Shown one piece after another: positions 40,015 through 48,453 of a stretch of DNA of 64,000 bases; the stretch's first letter is position 1, and the number at the start of each line of letters is the position of its first letter. The position numbers and the translations under genes were made by a program. Below the pieces are notes generated by a model. It did not search any database. It was given only the letters and a program-made list of their open reading frames with translations, and was not told where the DNA came from. Source of the stretch: Paenibacillus sp. JNUCC32 (lineage in GTDB: Bacteria; Bacillota; Bacilli; Paenibacillales; Paenibacillaceae); the NCBI RefSeq assembly GCF_014863545.1, contig NZ_CP062260.1, positions 5,667,501 to 5,731,500 on the forward strand, written 5' to 3'.

Positions 40015-40977
40015 ATGAAGCAGTACATTATCCGGAGGCTGCTGCAGATTATCCCGACAATGATCGGGATTTCGATTATCATATTTGCAATATCAGCATT
40101 GGTTCCAGGTGACTATATCACTGCAGTGAATAACCCGACGATGACTGCTGAGAAGGCAGCTCAGCTTCGGGAAATTTATGGTTTAGATAAGCCGCCAGTA
40201 GAGCGTTATCTTACATGGGTCGGCAATATGCTGAAGGGTAATCTCGGAGATTCCCTTGTGCACAAACAACCTGTTACAACCGTTATGGGCAATTATGTAT
40301 GGAACTCCTTTTTCATCGCTATTTTCAGTTTGATATTGAGTTGGATTATTGCTATTTTTGCCGGCGTATTCTCGGCTAAATTCCAGTATTCTTTATTCGA
40401 TAAAATCATTACGCTATTAATCTTTTTATGTATGTCACTGCCCTCTTTCTTCATCGGACTTCTTCTCATCAAATTTTTGGCGTTGGATCTAGGGTGGTTC
40501 CCGGTTGGCGGTATGAAGACATCCGGAATGAATGGAAATACGTGGGAACAATTGGTTGATATCGCTTGGCATATGTTCTTGCCGGTTACGGTACTCACGA
40601 TGCTTAGCACAGGCAGCTTGACGCGGTATTTCCGTACAAGCATGCTGGAGGTTATTCGTCAGGATTACATCCGGACGGCTCGTGCTAAGGGGTTGAAGGA
40701 ACGTACGGTAATTTTCAAGCATGCTCTGCGTAATGCCATGCTTCCTGCGATCACCCTGATGGGCTTTGAGCTGCCAGCTTTGTTTGGCGGCGCCATCATC
40801 ATGGAGAAAATTTTCATTTGGCCAGGGGTCGGTCAAGTTTATCTGGAATCGATCAATATGCGGGACTATCCGTTCATGCTTGGTTTCACGGTGTTCATAT
40901 CCGTACTGACACTTCTGGGCAACCTGTTGTCTGACGTTCTGTATGGAACTGCAGATCCAAGAATTCGCTTAAAGTAG
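40015..40977 (+). CDS. Peptide ABC transporter permease (OppB/DppB type)
   Basis: 320 aa. Begins MKQYIIRRLLQIIPTMIGISI, the family's usual first helix, and has about six membrane segments. The EAA loop that docks the ATPase is RTARAKGLKERTVIFKHAL. Pairs with the next gene to form the channel. Start ATG with GGGAGG upstream. Confidence 0.93.
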   Translation: MKQYIIRRLLQIIPTMIGISIIIFAISALVPGDYITAVNNPTMTAEKAAQLREIYGLDKPPVERYLTWVGNMLKGNLGDSLVHKQPVTTVMGNYVWNSFFIAIFSLILSWIIAIFAGVFSAKFQYSLFDKIITLLIFLCMSLPSFFIGLLLIKFLALDLGWFPVGGMKTSGMNGNTWEQLVDIAWHMFLPVTVLTMLSTGSLTRYFRTSMLEVIRQDYIRTARAKGLKERTVIFKHALRNAMLPAITLMGFELPALFGGAIIMEKIFIWPGVGQVYLESINMRDYPFMLGFTVFISVLTLLGNLLSDVLYGTADPRIRLK

Positions 40978-40989
40978 GAGGAGATTCAT

Positions 40990-41913
40990 TTGTCCGCAGA
41001 GGCTGCACCATTAAAAACGAATCTACCAGTACCGAAGAAGCAGCCGGATTCCCCGTGGCGGATCGCTATTCGCCGTTTTTCCAGAAACCGTCTCGCTGTC
41101 ATCGGACTTATCATAATCGTATTTATGTTTTTGCTGTGTTTTATTGGTCCATTGTTCTCGCCATATTCACTGTATGACTACAGTGTAAAAGATAAAAACT
41201 TGCCTCCAAGCTCCAAATATTGGCTAGGCACGGATAAGCTCGGCCGCGATGTTCTTCTGCGTATGATGCTTGCAGGCCGGATTTCCCTGACGGTCGGTCT
41301 TGTCGCAACGGGTATCTCGGTCATCGTGGGAGCGACGCTTGGCGCGCTGGCCGGGTTCTATCGAAAATGGGTCGATACTCTGATTATGCGTATTGCCGAT
41401 ATATTTATGGCGATTCCGACGCTCCCGATCCTGATCATTTTGGGCGCGGTGCTGTCAGACTTAAAGGTTGATCCTTCTGAGCGAATCTATTTCTTGATGT
41501 TGATTATAGGTATCTTAGGCTGGAGTGGAATTTCCCGCCTTGTACGCGGACAAATATTGACGCTACGTGAACAAGAGTTTATGCAGGCAACGGAAGCGCT
41601 GGGACTTAAAGACCGACGCAAAATTTTCCGCCATCTGCTGCCGAATACAATTCCGATTATTATCGTATCCGCAACGCTTGGCGTAGCCGGAGCCATTATT
41701 TACGAATCGGCGTTAAGCTTCTTGGGAGTTGGGGTCGTTCCGCCAACACCTTCTTGGGGGAACATGATCTCGGCCGCAAACAGTTTGATTGATTTCCGTA
41801 AGCGGCCGTGGCTGTGGATACCGCCAGGCATGTGTATTCTTGTTACCGTAGTTGCAATCAACTTGATCGGTGACGGGCTTCGCGACGCACTTGACCCGAA
41901 AATGAAGAAGTAG
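40990..41913 (+). CDS. Peptide ABC transporter permease (OppC/DppC type)
   Basis: 307 aa. An N-terminal cytosolic part with RRFSRNRLAVIGL, GTDKLGRDVLLRMMLAGRIS typical of OppC/DppC, six membrane segments, and the EAA loop QATEALGLKDRRKIFRHLL. The start is TTG 40990 with AGGAGG upstream. Confidence 0.93.
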   Translation: MSAEAAPLKTNLPVPKKQPDSPWRIAIRRFSRNRLAVIGLIIIVFMFLLCFIGPLFSPYSLYDYSVKDKNLPPSSKYWLGTDKLGRDVLLRMMLAGRISLTVGLVATGISVIVGATLGALAGFYRKWVDTLIMRIADIFMAIPTLPILIILGAVLSDLKVDPSERIYFLMLIIGILGWSGISRLVRGQILTLREQEFMQATEALGLKDRRKIFRHLLPNTIPIIIVSATLGVAGAIIYESALSFLGVGVVPPTPSWGNMISAANSLIDFRKRPWLWIPPGMCILVTVVAINLIGDGLRDALDPKMKK

Positions 41914-41924
41914 GAGATGCGAAT

Positions 41925-42899
41925 ATGGCAAAAGAATTAGTAGAATTCCGCAATTTAAAAACGCATTTTCAAACCTCCGCAGGCACCGTGAAAGCCGTCG
42001 ACGATGTTAGCTTCAAAATCCGTGAAGGTGAAACACTGTGCGTGGTGGGTGAGTCGGGCTGTGGTAAGAGCGTAACAGCCATGTCTCTTATGCGTTTGAT
42101 CGATACACCTCCGGTGGGGGGAGAAATCCTGTATGAAGGCAAGGATCTGCTGAAGATGAGCAAGCGCGAGATGAGCTTGATTCGCGGCAACGATATCGCC
42201 ATGATCTTCCAGGAACCCATGACCTCGCTCAACCCGGTATTAACGATCGGGGAGCAGATTGTGGAGCCGATCCTGCTTCATCAGCTCGTTAACCGTAAAG
42301 AAGCAAAACAACGCGCCATCGATCTGATTAATTTGGTTGGAATCCCGCGTGCGGAGAAGATTTTCGACTCTTATCCGCATGAGCTCAGCGGCGGTATGCG
42401 CCAACGGATCATGATCGCGATTGCCCTTAGCTGTAATCCGAAGCTGCTGATCGCGGATGAGCCTACAACCGCTCTTGACGTAACGATTCAGGCCCAGATT
42501 TTGGATTTGATGCGTGACATTAAGGGTAAACTCAACACTTCGATTATGCTTATTACGCATGACCTAGGCGTTGTTGCCGAGATGGCGGATTATGTTGTTG
42601 TTATGTACGCAGGCAAAGTCATAGAAGAAGCGCCGGTCATCGAGCTGTTCAAACAACCGAAGCATCCATATACCAAAGGTCTTCTGAAGGCGAAGCCGGT
42701 CATTAATCAGACGCAAGAACGTCTGTATTCGATTCCGGGACAAGTGCCTAACCCGGTAGATCTTGGAGACAACTGTCATTTCCATGATCGCTGCGAATTC
42801 TGCATGCAGATCTGCAAGGAGAAAACGCCTCCGCTCGGTACGGATCCTAACGGCCATAAGGTCGCTTGCTGGCTGTATGAAGAGGAGGGGAAAGCCTAA
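41925..42899 (+). CDS. Peptide ABC transporter ATPase (OppD/DppD type)
   Basis: 324 aa. Walker [15 protein letters not shown]-loop [12 protein letters not shown], signature LSGGMRQRI, Walker [13 protein letters not shown]. The C-terminal oligopeptide-transporter extension has clustered cysteines ([10 protein letters not shown] ... C) that in relatives hold an iron-sulfur cluster. Its TAA overlaps the next ATG by one base. Confidence 0.94.
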   Translation: MAKELVEFRNLKTHFQTSAGTVKAVDDVSFKIREGETLCVVGESGCGKSVTAMSLMRLIDTPPVGGEILYEGKDLLKMSKREMSLIRGNDIAMIFQEPMTSLNPVLTIGEQIVEPILLHQLVNRKEAKQRAIDLINLVGIPRAEKIFDSYPHELSGGMRQRIMIAIALSCNPKLLIADEPTTALDVTIQAQILDLMRDIKGKLNTSIMLITHDLGVVAEMADYVVVMYAGKVIEEAPVIELFKQPKHPYTKGLLKAKPVINQTQERLYSIPGQVPNPVDLGDNCHFHDRCEFCMQICKEKTPPLGTDPNGHKVACWLYEEEGKA

Positions 42900-43864
42900 T
42901 GAGTCAAGCACTGATCGAAATAGACGGTTTGAAGAAATACTTTCCCATCACTGGCGGCGTATTTCAACGAACCGTGGGCAATGTAAGGGCCGTTGACGGA
43001 GTCAGCTTTACCATCAACAAAGGGGAATCCTTCGGGCTCGTAGGTGAATCGGGCTGCGGCAAGAGCACCATTGGACGAACCATTCTTCGATTGTTGGAAA
43101 AAACGGAAGGCAAAGTCATCTTTAATGGTACCGACATCCATTCCTTGTCCAAGGAGAAGATGCGTGCCTTGCGTCCGAAGATGCAGATCGTATTCCAGGA
43201 TCCATTCAGCTCGCTGAATCCAAGAATCAAAGTGGGCGAAGCCATCGGCGAAGCACTCATTGACCATGGGTTGGTTAATCGCAAGGAACTTAAAGACCGC
43301 GTGATTGAAACGCTGGAAATTTGCGGCCTTGCCGCCTATCATTACGATCGGTATCCTCATGAGTTCTCCGGCGGACAGCGACAACGGATCGGGATTGCCC
43401 GCGCGTTGATTCTGAATCCCGACTTTATCGTCGCGGATGAGCCGGTATCTGCATTGGACGTATCGATTCAAGCACAAATCATCAACTTATTAAGTGATTT
43501 GCAGCGCGAGAAGCAGCTGACTTACTTGTTCATTTCTCATGATCTCAGTGTTGTAGAGCATTTGTGCAACCGAATTGGGGTAATGTATCTGGGATCGATG
43601 GTAGAAATGGCAAGCAAGGAAGAGCTGTTCCGCAACCCGCTGCATCCTTATACGAAAGCATTGCTGTCTGCCGTGCCGGTACCGGACCCAACGCTGAAGC
43701 GTGATCGGATCGTACTGAAAGGCGACATTCCAAGCCCGGCGAACCCGCCTTCAGGCTGCAAATTCCACACACGCTGCCCGCTGGCTTCGGATCTGTGCAA
43801 ACAGCAAGTGCCGGAATACCGCAATGTAGGAAATGATCACTTTGTTGCTTGTCACTACGCTTAA
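42899..43864 (+). CDS. Peptide ABC transporter ATPase (OppF/DppF type)
   Basis: 321 aa. Walker [15 protein letters not shown]-loop [12 protein letters not shown], signature [15 protein letters not shown], Walker [13 protein letters not shown]. The C-terminal [11 protein letters not shown] ... C carries cysteines like those of OppD. Completes the ATPase pair. Translationally coupled to the gene before it. Confidence 0.94.
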   Translation: MSQALIEIDGLKKYFPITGGVFQRTVGNVRAVDGVSFTINKGESFGLVGESGCGKSTIGRTILRLLEKTEGKVIFNGTDIHSLSKEKMRALRPKMQIVFQDPFSSLNPRIKVGEAIGEALIDHGLVNRKELKDRVIETLEICGLAAYHYDRYPHEFSGGQRQRIGIARALILNPDFIVADEPVSALDVSIQAQIINLLSDLQREKQLTYLFISHDLSVVEHLCNRIGVMYLGSMVEMASKEELFRNPLHPYTKALLSAVPVPDPTLKRDRIVLKGDIPSPANPPSGCKFHTRCPLASDLCKQQVPEYRNVGNDHFVACHYA

Positions 43865-43933
43865 TAGGACTCTTCATATTCAGGTTTTCTGACAGCAATC
43901 AGCGTGATGATTAGAAGATTTACAGATTCATAG

Positions 43934-43974
43934 AAGGACTTCCTATCGTCTGCGGACGGTTGGAGGTCTTTTTC
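43934..43974 (+). terminator. possible terminator of the peptide importer operon
   Basis: AAGGACTTCC pairs imperfectly with GGAGGTCTT, with an inner CGTC/GACG stem, followed by TTTTT. Confidence 0.45.
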
Positions 43975-44083
43975 GTTTTCCTGACACATTCGTTTCATTT
44001 ACAAAAATTTCTAAACGGAAAATTCAAAAAAAAGCAGACCAAATGCCTCTTTCAACCGTCTATAACTATGGAGGGCTAATTCT

Positions 44084-45055
44084 ATGAAAAAACGGTGGCT
44101 TTGGCTGGTCATGATGTTGCTAATTATCGTCCCCATAGGGGCGGTTGTCATAGGAAATATAGAACGAGCGGGGTTTAAACCGAAGGTCGACGCGCGAGCC
44201 GTCGTCTTAATGGATTTAAACACCGGGCGTATTTTGCTCAGCGAGAATGGCGACGTACCCTTACCGCCTGCTAGCATGTCCAAGCTGATGACCGAATTGG
44301 TCATCCTGGATGACATTAAGACCGGGAAGAGATCCTGGGATGATGAAGTCAAGATAAGCGATACCGCAAGCGATGTCAGAGGCGTTAGAATCGCCTTGAA
44401 GTCCGGCGAAATTCTGACGGTTCGCGAATTGTTCCAGAGCATAACGGTTTATTCCGCCAATGATGCGTCCGTGGCGCTTGCCGAGCATTTTGCGGGCTCC
44501 GAGGAAGCGTTCGTCCGGAAGATGAATGCCAAAGCCAAAGAGATTGGCTTATCCAGCGCCACCCGTTTCGTAAACGCATCAGGCGTCGAGCAGGGCACCG
44601 CCAATGGTCACGCCTGGTCCTCGGATGGAGAAACGGTAATGACCGCAGAAGATACGGCTAAACTAGCCGCGCATCTCATTAGAAGCCATCCGGATATTCT
44701 AAGCACTTCCAGCAAAACGCAGACGAAGATAAGCGGACGCAATTTATATTTGAGCAACACCAATTGGATGCTGCCGTCGCTTGGCGGCCCATATTCCTAC
44801 GAAGGCACCGATGGATTAAAAGCAGGTTACACGGCGAACGCAGGGTACTGCTTTACGGGAACAGCCGAGAAGCAAGGCAGCCGGCTTATTGCCGTTGTCT
44901 TGGGAACCGAATCCAAAGAAGCAAGGTTTGAAGAGACGCGAAAGCTGTTCGATTACGGATTTTCCAAGACCTTGACGTGGAGAGAGCGGCTGGACGACTG
45001 GTTTCAATATTCGGAAACCGCAGCCGCTCTTCAGTATGGGAACAGACCGGTTTAA
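44084..45055 (+). CDS. D-alanyl-D-alanine carboxypeptidase (penicillin-binding, S11 family)
   Basis: 323 aa. Trims the terminal D-Ala of peptidoglycan side chains. The signal/anchor helix is ~5-24. Active-site triad: Ser64-x-x-Lys67 in ASMSKL, SxN as Ser125-Ala-Asn127 (YSAND), and the third motif, usually KTG, as Lys248-Ala-Gly250 (DGLKAGYT). The Thr-to-Ala change in the last motif is uncommon. Short for the family: it lacks a full C-terminal domain. Start ATG with GGAGGG upstream. No close operon partner. Confidence 0.88.
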   Translation: MKKRWLWLVMMLLIIVPIGAVVIGNIERAGFKPKVDARAVVLMDLNTGRILLSENGDVPLPPASMSKLMTELVILDDIKTGKRSWDDEVKISDTASDVRGVRIALKSGEILTVRELFQSITVYSANDASVALAEHFAGSEEAFVRKMNAKAKEIGLSSATRFVNASGVEQGTANGHAWSSDGETVMTAEDTAKLAAHLIRSHPDILSTSSKTQTKISGRNLYLSNTNWMLPSLGGPYSYEGTDGLKAGYTANAGYCFTGTAEKQGSRLIAVVLGTESKEARFEETRKLFDYGFSKTLTWRERLDDWFQYSETAAALQYGNRPV

Positions 45056-45108
45056 CGGATCAATGAGGATTTGGTAGATTTATAGAACTGCCCGTGAAGG
45101 GTTCACAT

Positions 45109-45136
45109 TTGACAATATTCTGGTTTACAATAGATG
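45109..45136 (+). promoter_or_regulatory. LCP gene promoter
   Basis: -35 TTGACA (45109-45114), 16-bp spacer, -10 TAGATG (45131-45136). It gives a leader of about 160 nt. Confidence 0.55.
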
Positions 45137-45295
45137 ATGTGTTGCAATGCAACTGGCCTACTAGTACGAAGTGAGTCAACGGGAGGAGTTCCCGTTTAAT
45201 AAGAGAGGAGGGTGAGCCAAGCAGCTTAGGGTGCAAGCAAAGGCCTTTAACGATCTGACTTATCCATTAATTTATTTTATAATAAAGAAGGAATT
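45137..45295 (+). ncRNA. long structured 5' leader of the LCP gene
   Basis: Hairpins GTTGC-AAT-GCAAC and AACGGGA-GGAG-TTCCCGTT, and a closing pair GGCCT/AGGCC around the latter. I do not recognise a known riboswitch. No terminator is seen before the gene. Confidence 0.35.
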
Positions 45296-45301
45296 GAACT
45301 C

Positions 45302-46288
45302 ATGAAGAGGAAATCATTATATATTACGCTCGCTGTTGTCATATTGCTGGGCTCGTCCGCATTTCTGTTCAGAACGCAGCTTGCGGTCGTGGCATTTGAC
45401 CTGTTTATGGCAAAGGACGTAGAGGAATCGTTACAGAAATCGTATAAGCCGCTCCAGAGCGACAAGACGCCTGAACCGGTCGTACTCCAGAGCAAGCCGT
45501 TCTCGGTCATGCTGTTGGGAAGCGACCAACGGGAAGACGAGCCGGCCCGTTCGGACACGTTGATCTATGCGGTTGTACGTCCCATGGAATCCAAAGTGCT
45601 CCTAATCTCGGTACCGCGGGATACGTACGTCGATATTATCGGCAAGGACAAGAAAGACAAGATCAACCATGCGTTTGCATATGGTGGTCATCAAATGGCG
45701 AAAGATACGATGGAAGCATTTTTCGATGAGGAACTTGATTATTATGCCTCCATTAATTTTCAAGGATTGAAGGATGTCGTTGACGCCCTTGGCGGCGTTG
45801 AGCTGCCGATCCGCAAGGATATCGTCAACAAAGGCAGGGATCATGAGAAGTTCACGATTGAAGCCAACAAACCGATTTACAATGGCGAGGAAGCCTTGAA
45901 TTATGTCCGTTATCGTGAAGATAGCGACTTTAATCGGGCGAAGAGACAGCAAGTATTTTTGGATGTAGCGGCTAAGCGGGTCATGAAGCTGGATCAGATC
46001 GGCAAGGTGCCTGAACTGATCGAGATTATGGGAGATAACTTCCAGACCGATATGCAGCCTAAATTCATTATTGACCTGGCGAAGCAGATGCTGACCGGGG
46101 GCAAAGTGGATATGACCAGCTATACGATCATGGGAGAAGGCATGAAAATTAACGGCATCTATTATAATGAGGCCGACATGGAGGACGTGCAGGAAGCCCG
46201 CGACCTAATCGACAACTGGATGAACCCGGATACGCCGGCAGACCAGCTGCTGCAGCCTAAAGATGCAGAGAAACAGAAATTGCAATAA
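45302..46288 (+). CDS. LytR-CpsA-Psr (LCP) family cell-wall ligase
   Basis: 328 aa. LCP enzymes transfer teichoic acids or other glycopolymers from a lipid carrier to peptidoglycan. One N-terminal membrane helix (~5-25); the LCP domain follows with VMLLGSDQRE, ARSDTLIYAVV, LISVPRDTYVDI and YVRYREDSDFNRAKRQQ, including the conserved Arg and Asp residues that hold the pyrophosphate. The C-terminus is short and hydrophilic. Start ATG with AAGAAGGAATTG upstream. A terminator follows. Confidence 0.92.
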   Translation: MKRKSLYITLAVVILLGSSAFLFRTQLAVVAFDLFMAKDVEESLQKSYKPLQSDKTPEPVVLQSKPFSVMLLGSDQREDEPARSDTLIYAVVRPMESKVLLISVPRDTYVDIIGKDKKDKINHAFAYGGHQMAKDTMEAFFDEELDYYASINFQGLKDVVDALGGVELPIRKDIVNKGRDHEKFTIEANKPIYNGEEALNYVRYREDSDFNRAKRQQVFLDVAAKRVMKLDQIGKVPELIEIMGDNFQTDMQPKFIIDLAKQMLTGGKVDMTSYTIMGEGMKINGIYYNEADMEDVQEARDLIDNWMNPDTPADQLLQPKDAEKQKLQ

Positions 46289-46337
46289 CATAAACACCGG
46301 TACATCCGGATGATGTCATAGTACGTTGCTTCATCTC

Positions 46338-46372
46338 AATCAGCAGTCCGGATTGCCTGGCTGCTGATTTTG
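46338..46372 (+). terminator. LCP gene terminator
   Basis: AATCAGCAG pairs with CTGCTGATT, extended by CC/GG, followed by TTTTG. Confidence 0.7.
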
Positions 46373-46479
46373 TGCCCTATACAAGGGAATCGAAACGACG
46401 GAGTTAACGTATGTATGAGTATGGATAGGGGAAGGAGTAACCTGCATGCCAAGCTTTTGGATCAGGAAGGTTACTTAAC

Positions 46480-46503
46480 ATGACTCCATGAAGTTGGAGT
46501 CAT
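46480..46503 (+). repeat. perfect inverted repeat at the ribosome site of the CBS gene
   Basis: ATGACTCCA-TGAAGT-TGGAGTCAT, immediately followed by AAGGAGG. A hairpin here could change access to the ribosome site. Confidence 0.55.
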
Positions 46504-46520
46504 AAGGAGGATAATGCATT

Positions 46521-46955
46521 ATGAATATCGCTTTTTTTCTATTACCGAAGCAGGAAGTGATTTGTTTAACGCTGGACTCCACGCTCAGGCAGACGCTGGA
46601 ACGGATGGAGTTTCACCGGTACACGGCGGTGCCCGTGCTGGATAAGAACGGGCAATACGCAGGCACCGTAACCGAAGGCGATCTGTTATGGCATATGAAG
46701 AACTCGGAAGGCAAAATCACTTTTGAGAACGCTTCGAAATTTTTGCTGAAGGATGTTCCGTTCCGCATGGATATCAAGCCGGTATCGATTGATGCCCGGA
46801 TGGAGGATCTGATTAATTTGGCCAAGGTACAGAACTTTGTGCCGGTGGTGGACGACATGAACCGATTTATCGGGATTGTCCGCAGAAGTCTTATCATCGA
46901 GTACTGTGAACGCTTTGTTTCTAAGGAGACGATGGAATCCCAAGGGGCAACATAA
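46521..46955 (+). CDS. CBS-domain-pair protein
   Basis: 144 aa made of two CBS motifs: LRQTLERMEFHRYTAVPVLD ... GTVTEGDLLW (~20-62) and ARMEDLINLAKVQNFVPVVDD ... GIVRRSLIIEY (~90-135). CBS pairs bind adenine nucleotides; related small proteins in Firmicutes bind cyclic di-AMP. Since the c-di-AMP phosphodiesterase gene gdpP lies 1.5 kb downstream, a link is possible but not shown. Start ATG with AAGGAGG upstream. It is followed by the structured RNA at 46975. Confidence 0.82.
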   Translation: MNIAFFLLPKQEVICLTLDSTLRQTLERMEFHRYTAVPVLDKNGQYAGTVTEGDLLWHMKNSEGKITFENASKFLLKDVPFRMDIKPVSIDARMEDLINLAKVQNFVPVVDDMNRFIGIVRRSLIIEYCERFVSKETMESQGAT

Positions 46956-46974
46956 TCATGTAGGAACGCAAACA

Positions 46975-47165
46975 ACAAAGGGCGTGGGACCACGGGGACA
47001 CCGTGGGTAACACGTCCTATTTCTATAGAGACGGGGCTGCAGCCGGCATGCAGTGGGAATAACCGGTGGCCATTTGGAGTACAAAGAGAAGGTAAGTTAT
47101 CTCCGCCATGGGGACTAAGGTTGGACAGGGTGCCCCGGGGCCTTTGTGTGGGCGGCTTTTTTTTA
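46975..47165 (+). ncRNA. structured RNA ending in a terminator, upstream of the mazG-like gene
   Basis: Hairpin GGGCGTG (46980-46986)/CACGTCC (47011-47017) with inner CCACGG/CCGTGG; CTGCA/TGCAG (47037-47053); GGTGG (47065-47069)/CCGCC (47103-47107). The terminator uses CCGCC with GGCGG (47151-47155) and ACTAAGG (47114-47120) with CCTTTGT (47141-47147), then eight T. The same CCTTTGT is perfectly complementary to ACAAAGG at 46975-46981, so terminator and antiterminator pairings exclude each other. This is attenuator or riboswitch design; the class is not one I recognise. Confidence 0.65.
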
Positions 47166-47174
47166 TGCTATAAT
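47166..47174 (+). promoter_or_regulatory. extended -10 promoter of the mazG-like gene
   Basis: TGCTATAAT (47166-47174) is a perfect extended -10. TTGTGT lies 19 bp upstream as a weak -35. It starts within the T tract of the terminator, so the next genes can be transcribed independently of it. Confidence 0.6.
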
Positions 47175-47207
47175 GGAGAATAAAGCTGTTTTCAGGGAGA
47201 GATGGAT

Positions 47208-47519
47208 ATGCCGAATATGCCGAAGGACTTGGATGTAGCGAAACGCGCCAAAGTGATTGAATGGCTTAAAACCGAAGTAATTGATCATGTATCCCGGTTA
47301 TTCAAAGCTCTATGGGAAGGCAGCACTACAAAGGTTGGAGACAGTTTGGCAAGCCTGATGATGAGCTCCTACATACTGGGCCGAAGGCTCGGCTTGACCT
47401 ATCGGGATTTGGACGATCTCTTGTTGGAGAAATTGAAAAAGCATAAGCAGGAAGGACATCAGCTGGAGGATTGGTACCAGGATATTTCCGCGCTCGAAGA
47501 ACATTTGCGTAAGAGGTGA
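47208..47519 (+). CDS. MazG-like family protein
   Basis: 103 aa, all-helical. It resembles small MazG-like nucleotide pyrophosphohydrolase relatives (SLASLMMSSYILGRRLGLTY, DLDDLLLEKLKKHKQEGHQLEDWY). The EExxE-type metal motif of active MazG is not plain, so activity is uncertain. Start ATG 47208 with AGGGAGAG 6 bp upstream; an ATG two codons before is too close to that site. The stop overlaps the ribosome site of the next gene. Confidence 0.7.
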   Translation: MPNMPKDLDVAKRAKVIEWLKTEVIDHVSRLFKALWEGSTTKVGDSLASLMMSSYILGRRLGLTYRDLDDLLLEKLKKHKQEGHQLEDWYQDISALEEHLRKR

Positions 47520-47524
47520 ACATA

Positions 47525-48442
47525 TTGAAATTGCGCTGGACTACGGCGGTATGGAGCGTTGTATATTTGCTGCTGCTGCTGTCACTACTCACACCCTTTT
47601 CGATCGTAACGGCTTTCTTGCTGGTTCTGCCGGTTGCGATTCTGTTTACGGCTTTGAATACAAAATCATTTATCATGCATGTGGTGCCGGTGTGGCTGAT
47701 TGCTCTTCTGATTCATCCCATTTATTTACTGCTTGCGATCTATTTTGCGATTCCGGGGATCGTGATGGGGTATTTATACCGGAAACGGAAGGCAGCCATG
47801 CAGGTGTTGAAGTATGGCATGGCCGTCATGCTGGTGGAACTGCTTGTCCTGCTGATGATCAGCACGGCCTTCTTCCAATTGAATCTGTCGGAATATGTGG
47901 ATGAGATCGTAAAGATGACGACCGCTCCGCTCACCGAGATGGGTGTTGAAGGCGGCCTGGGCGGCCAGTTCCTTGGCACCGAACTCGATACACAACTCAT
48001 TAAAGATCAAACGATGCGTTTGGTTCCGTTCGCGATGATTATCAGCTCGTTCCTTATGACGGTGGTCACTCATGCTTTGGCACGGCCCACCCTCAACAGC
48101 ATGGGCTTATCCGTGCCGCGGCTGAAGCCGGCCAGAGAATGGATGCTCCCGCGTTCCCTGATCTGGTACTACCTGCTCATTTTCTTCATCAACATAGCAA
48201 CCGTCAATTCGGACAATACCTTCATGAAGATGATAGTAGCCAACGCTACGCCGTTGCTGCAGATCTGCTTCATGATTCAAGCGCTGAGCTTCTTCTATTA
48301 TCTGGCACACGAGCGGAAGTGGCATCCGATCGCGCCGCTTTTGACGGCCATACCGATTGTTTTGTTCCCGCCGGCAATGATTATCGGAATCCTGGATCTG
48401 GCGTTCCCACTTCGTCAGGCATTTAGTAAAAACAAAAGATAG
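47525..48442 (+). CDS. DUF2232 membrane protein (YybS-like)
   Basis: 305 aa, with 7-8 hydrophobic segments spread along its length. Sequence and place directly before gdpP match YybS of B. subtilis (DUF2232), an integral membrane protein of unknown role. The start is TTG 47525 with AAGAGGTG 6 bp upstream; GTG 47516 would overlap that site. Confidence 0.85.
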   Translation: MKLRWTTAVWSVVYLLLLLSLLTPFSIVTAFLLVLPVAILFTALNTKSFIMHVVPVWLIALLIHPIYLLLAIYFAIPGIVMGYLYRKRKAAMQVLKYGMAVMLVELLVLLMISTAFFQLNLSEYVDEIVKMTTAPLTEMGVEGGLGGQFLGTELDTQLIKDQTMRLVPFAMIISSFLMTVVTHALARPTLNSMGLSVPRLKPAREWMLPRSLIWYYLLIFFINIATVNSDNTFMKMIVANATPLLQICFMIQALSFFYYLAHERKWHPIAPLLTAIPIVLFPPAMIIGILDLAFPLRQAFSKNKR

Positions 48443-48453
48443 GGTGATGAGTC

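Noticed and set aside
46956..47166. ZTP (pfl), c-di-AMP (ydaO) or cobalamin riboswitch for the structured RNA
   Set aside because: Short look-alikes such as CGTGGGA and CCGCC occur, but the paired core and order of conserved segments do not match any of them.
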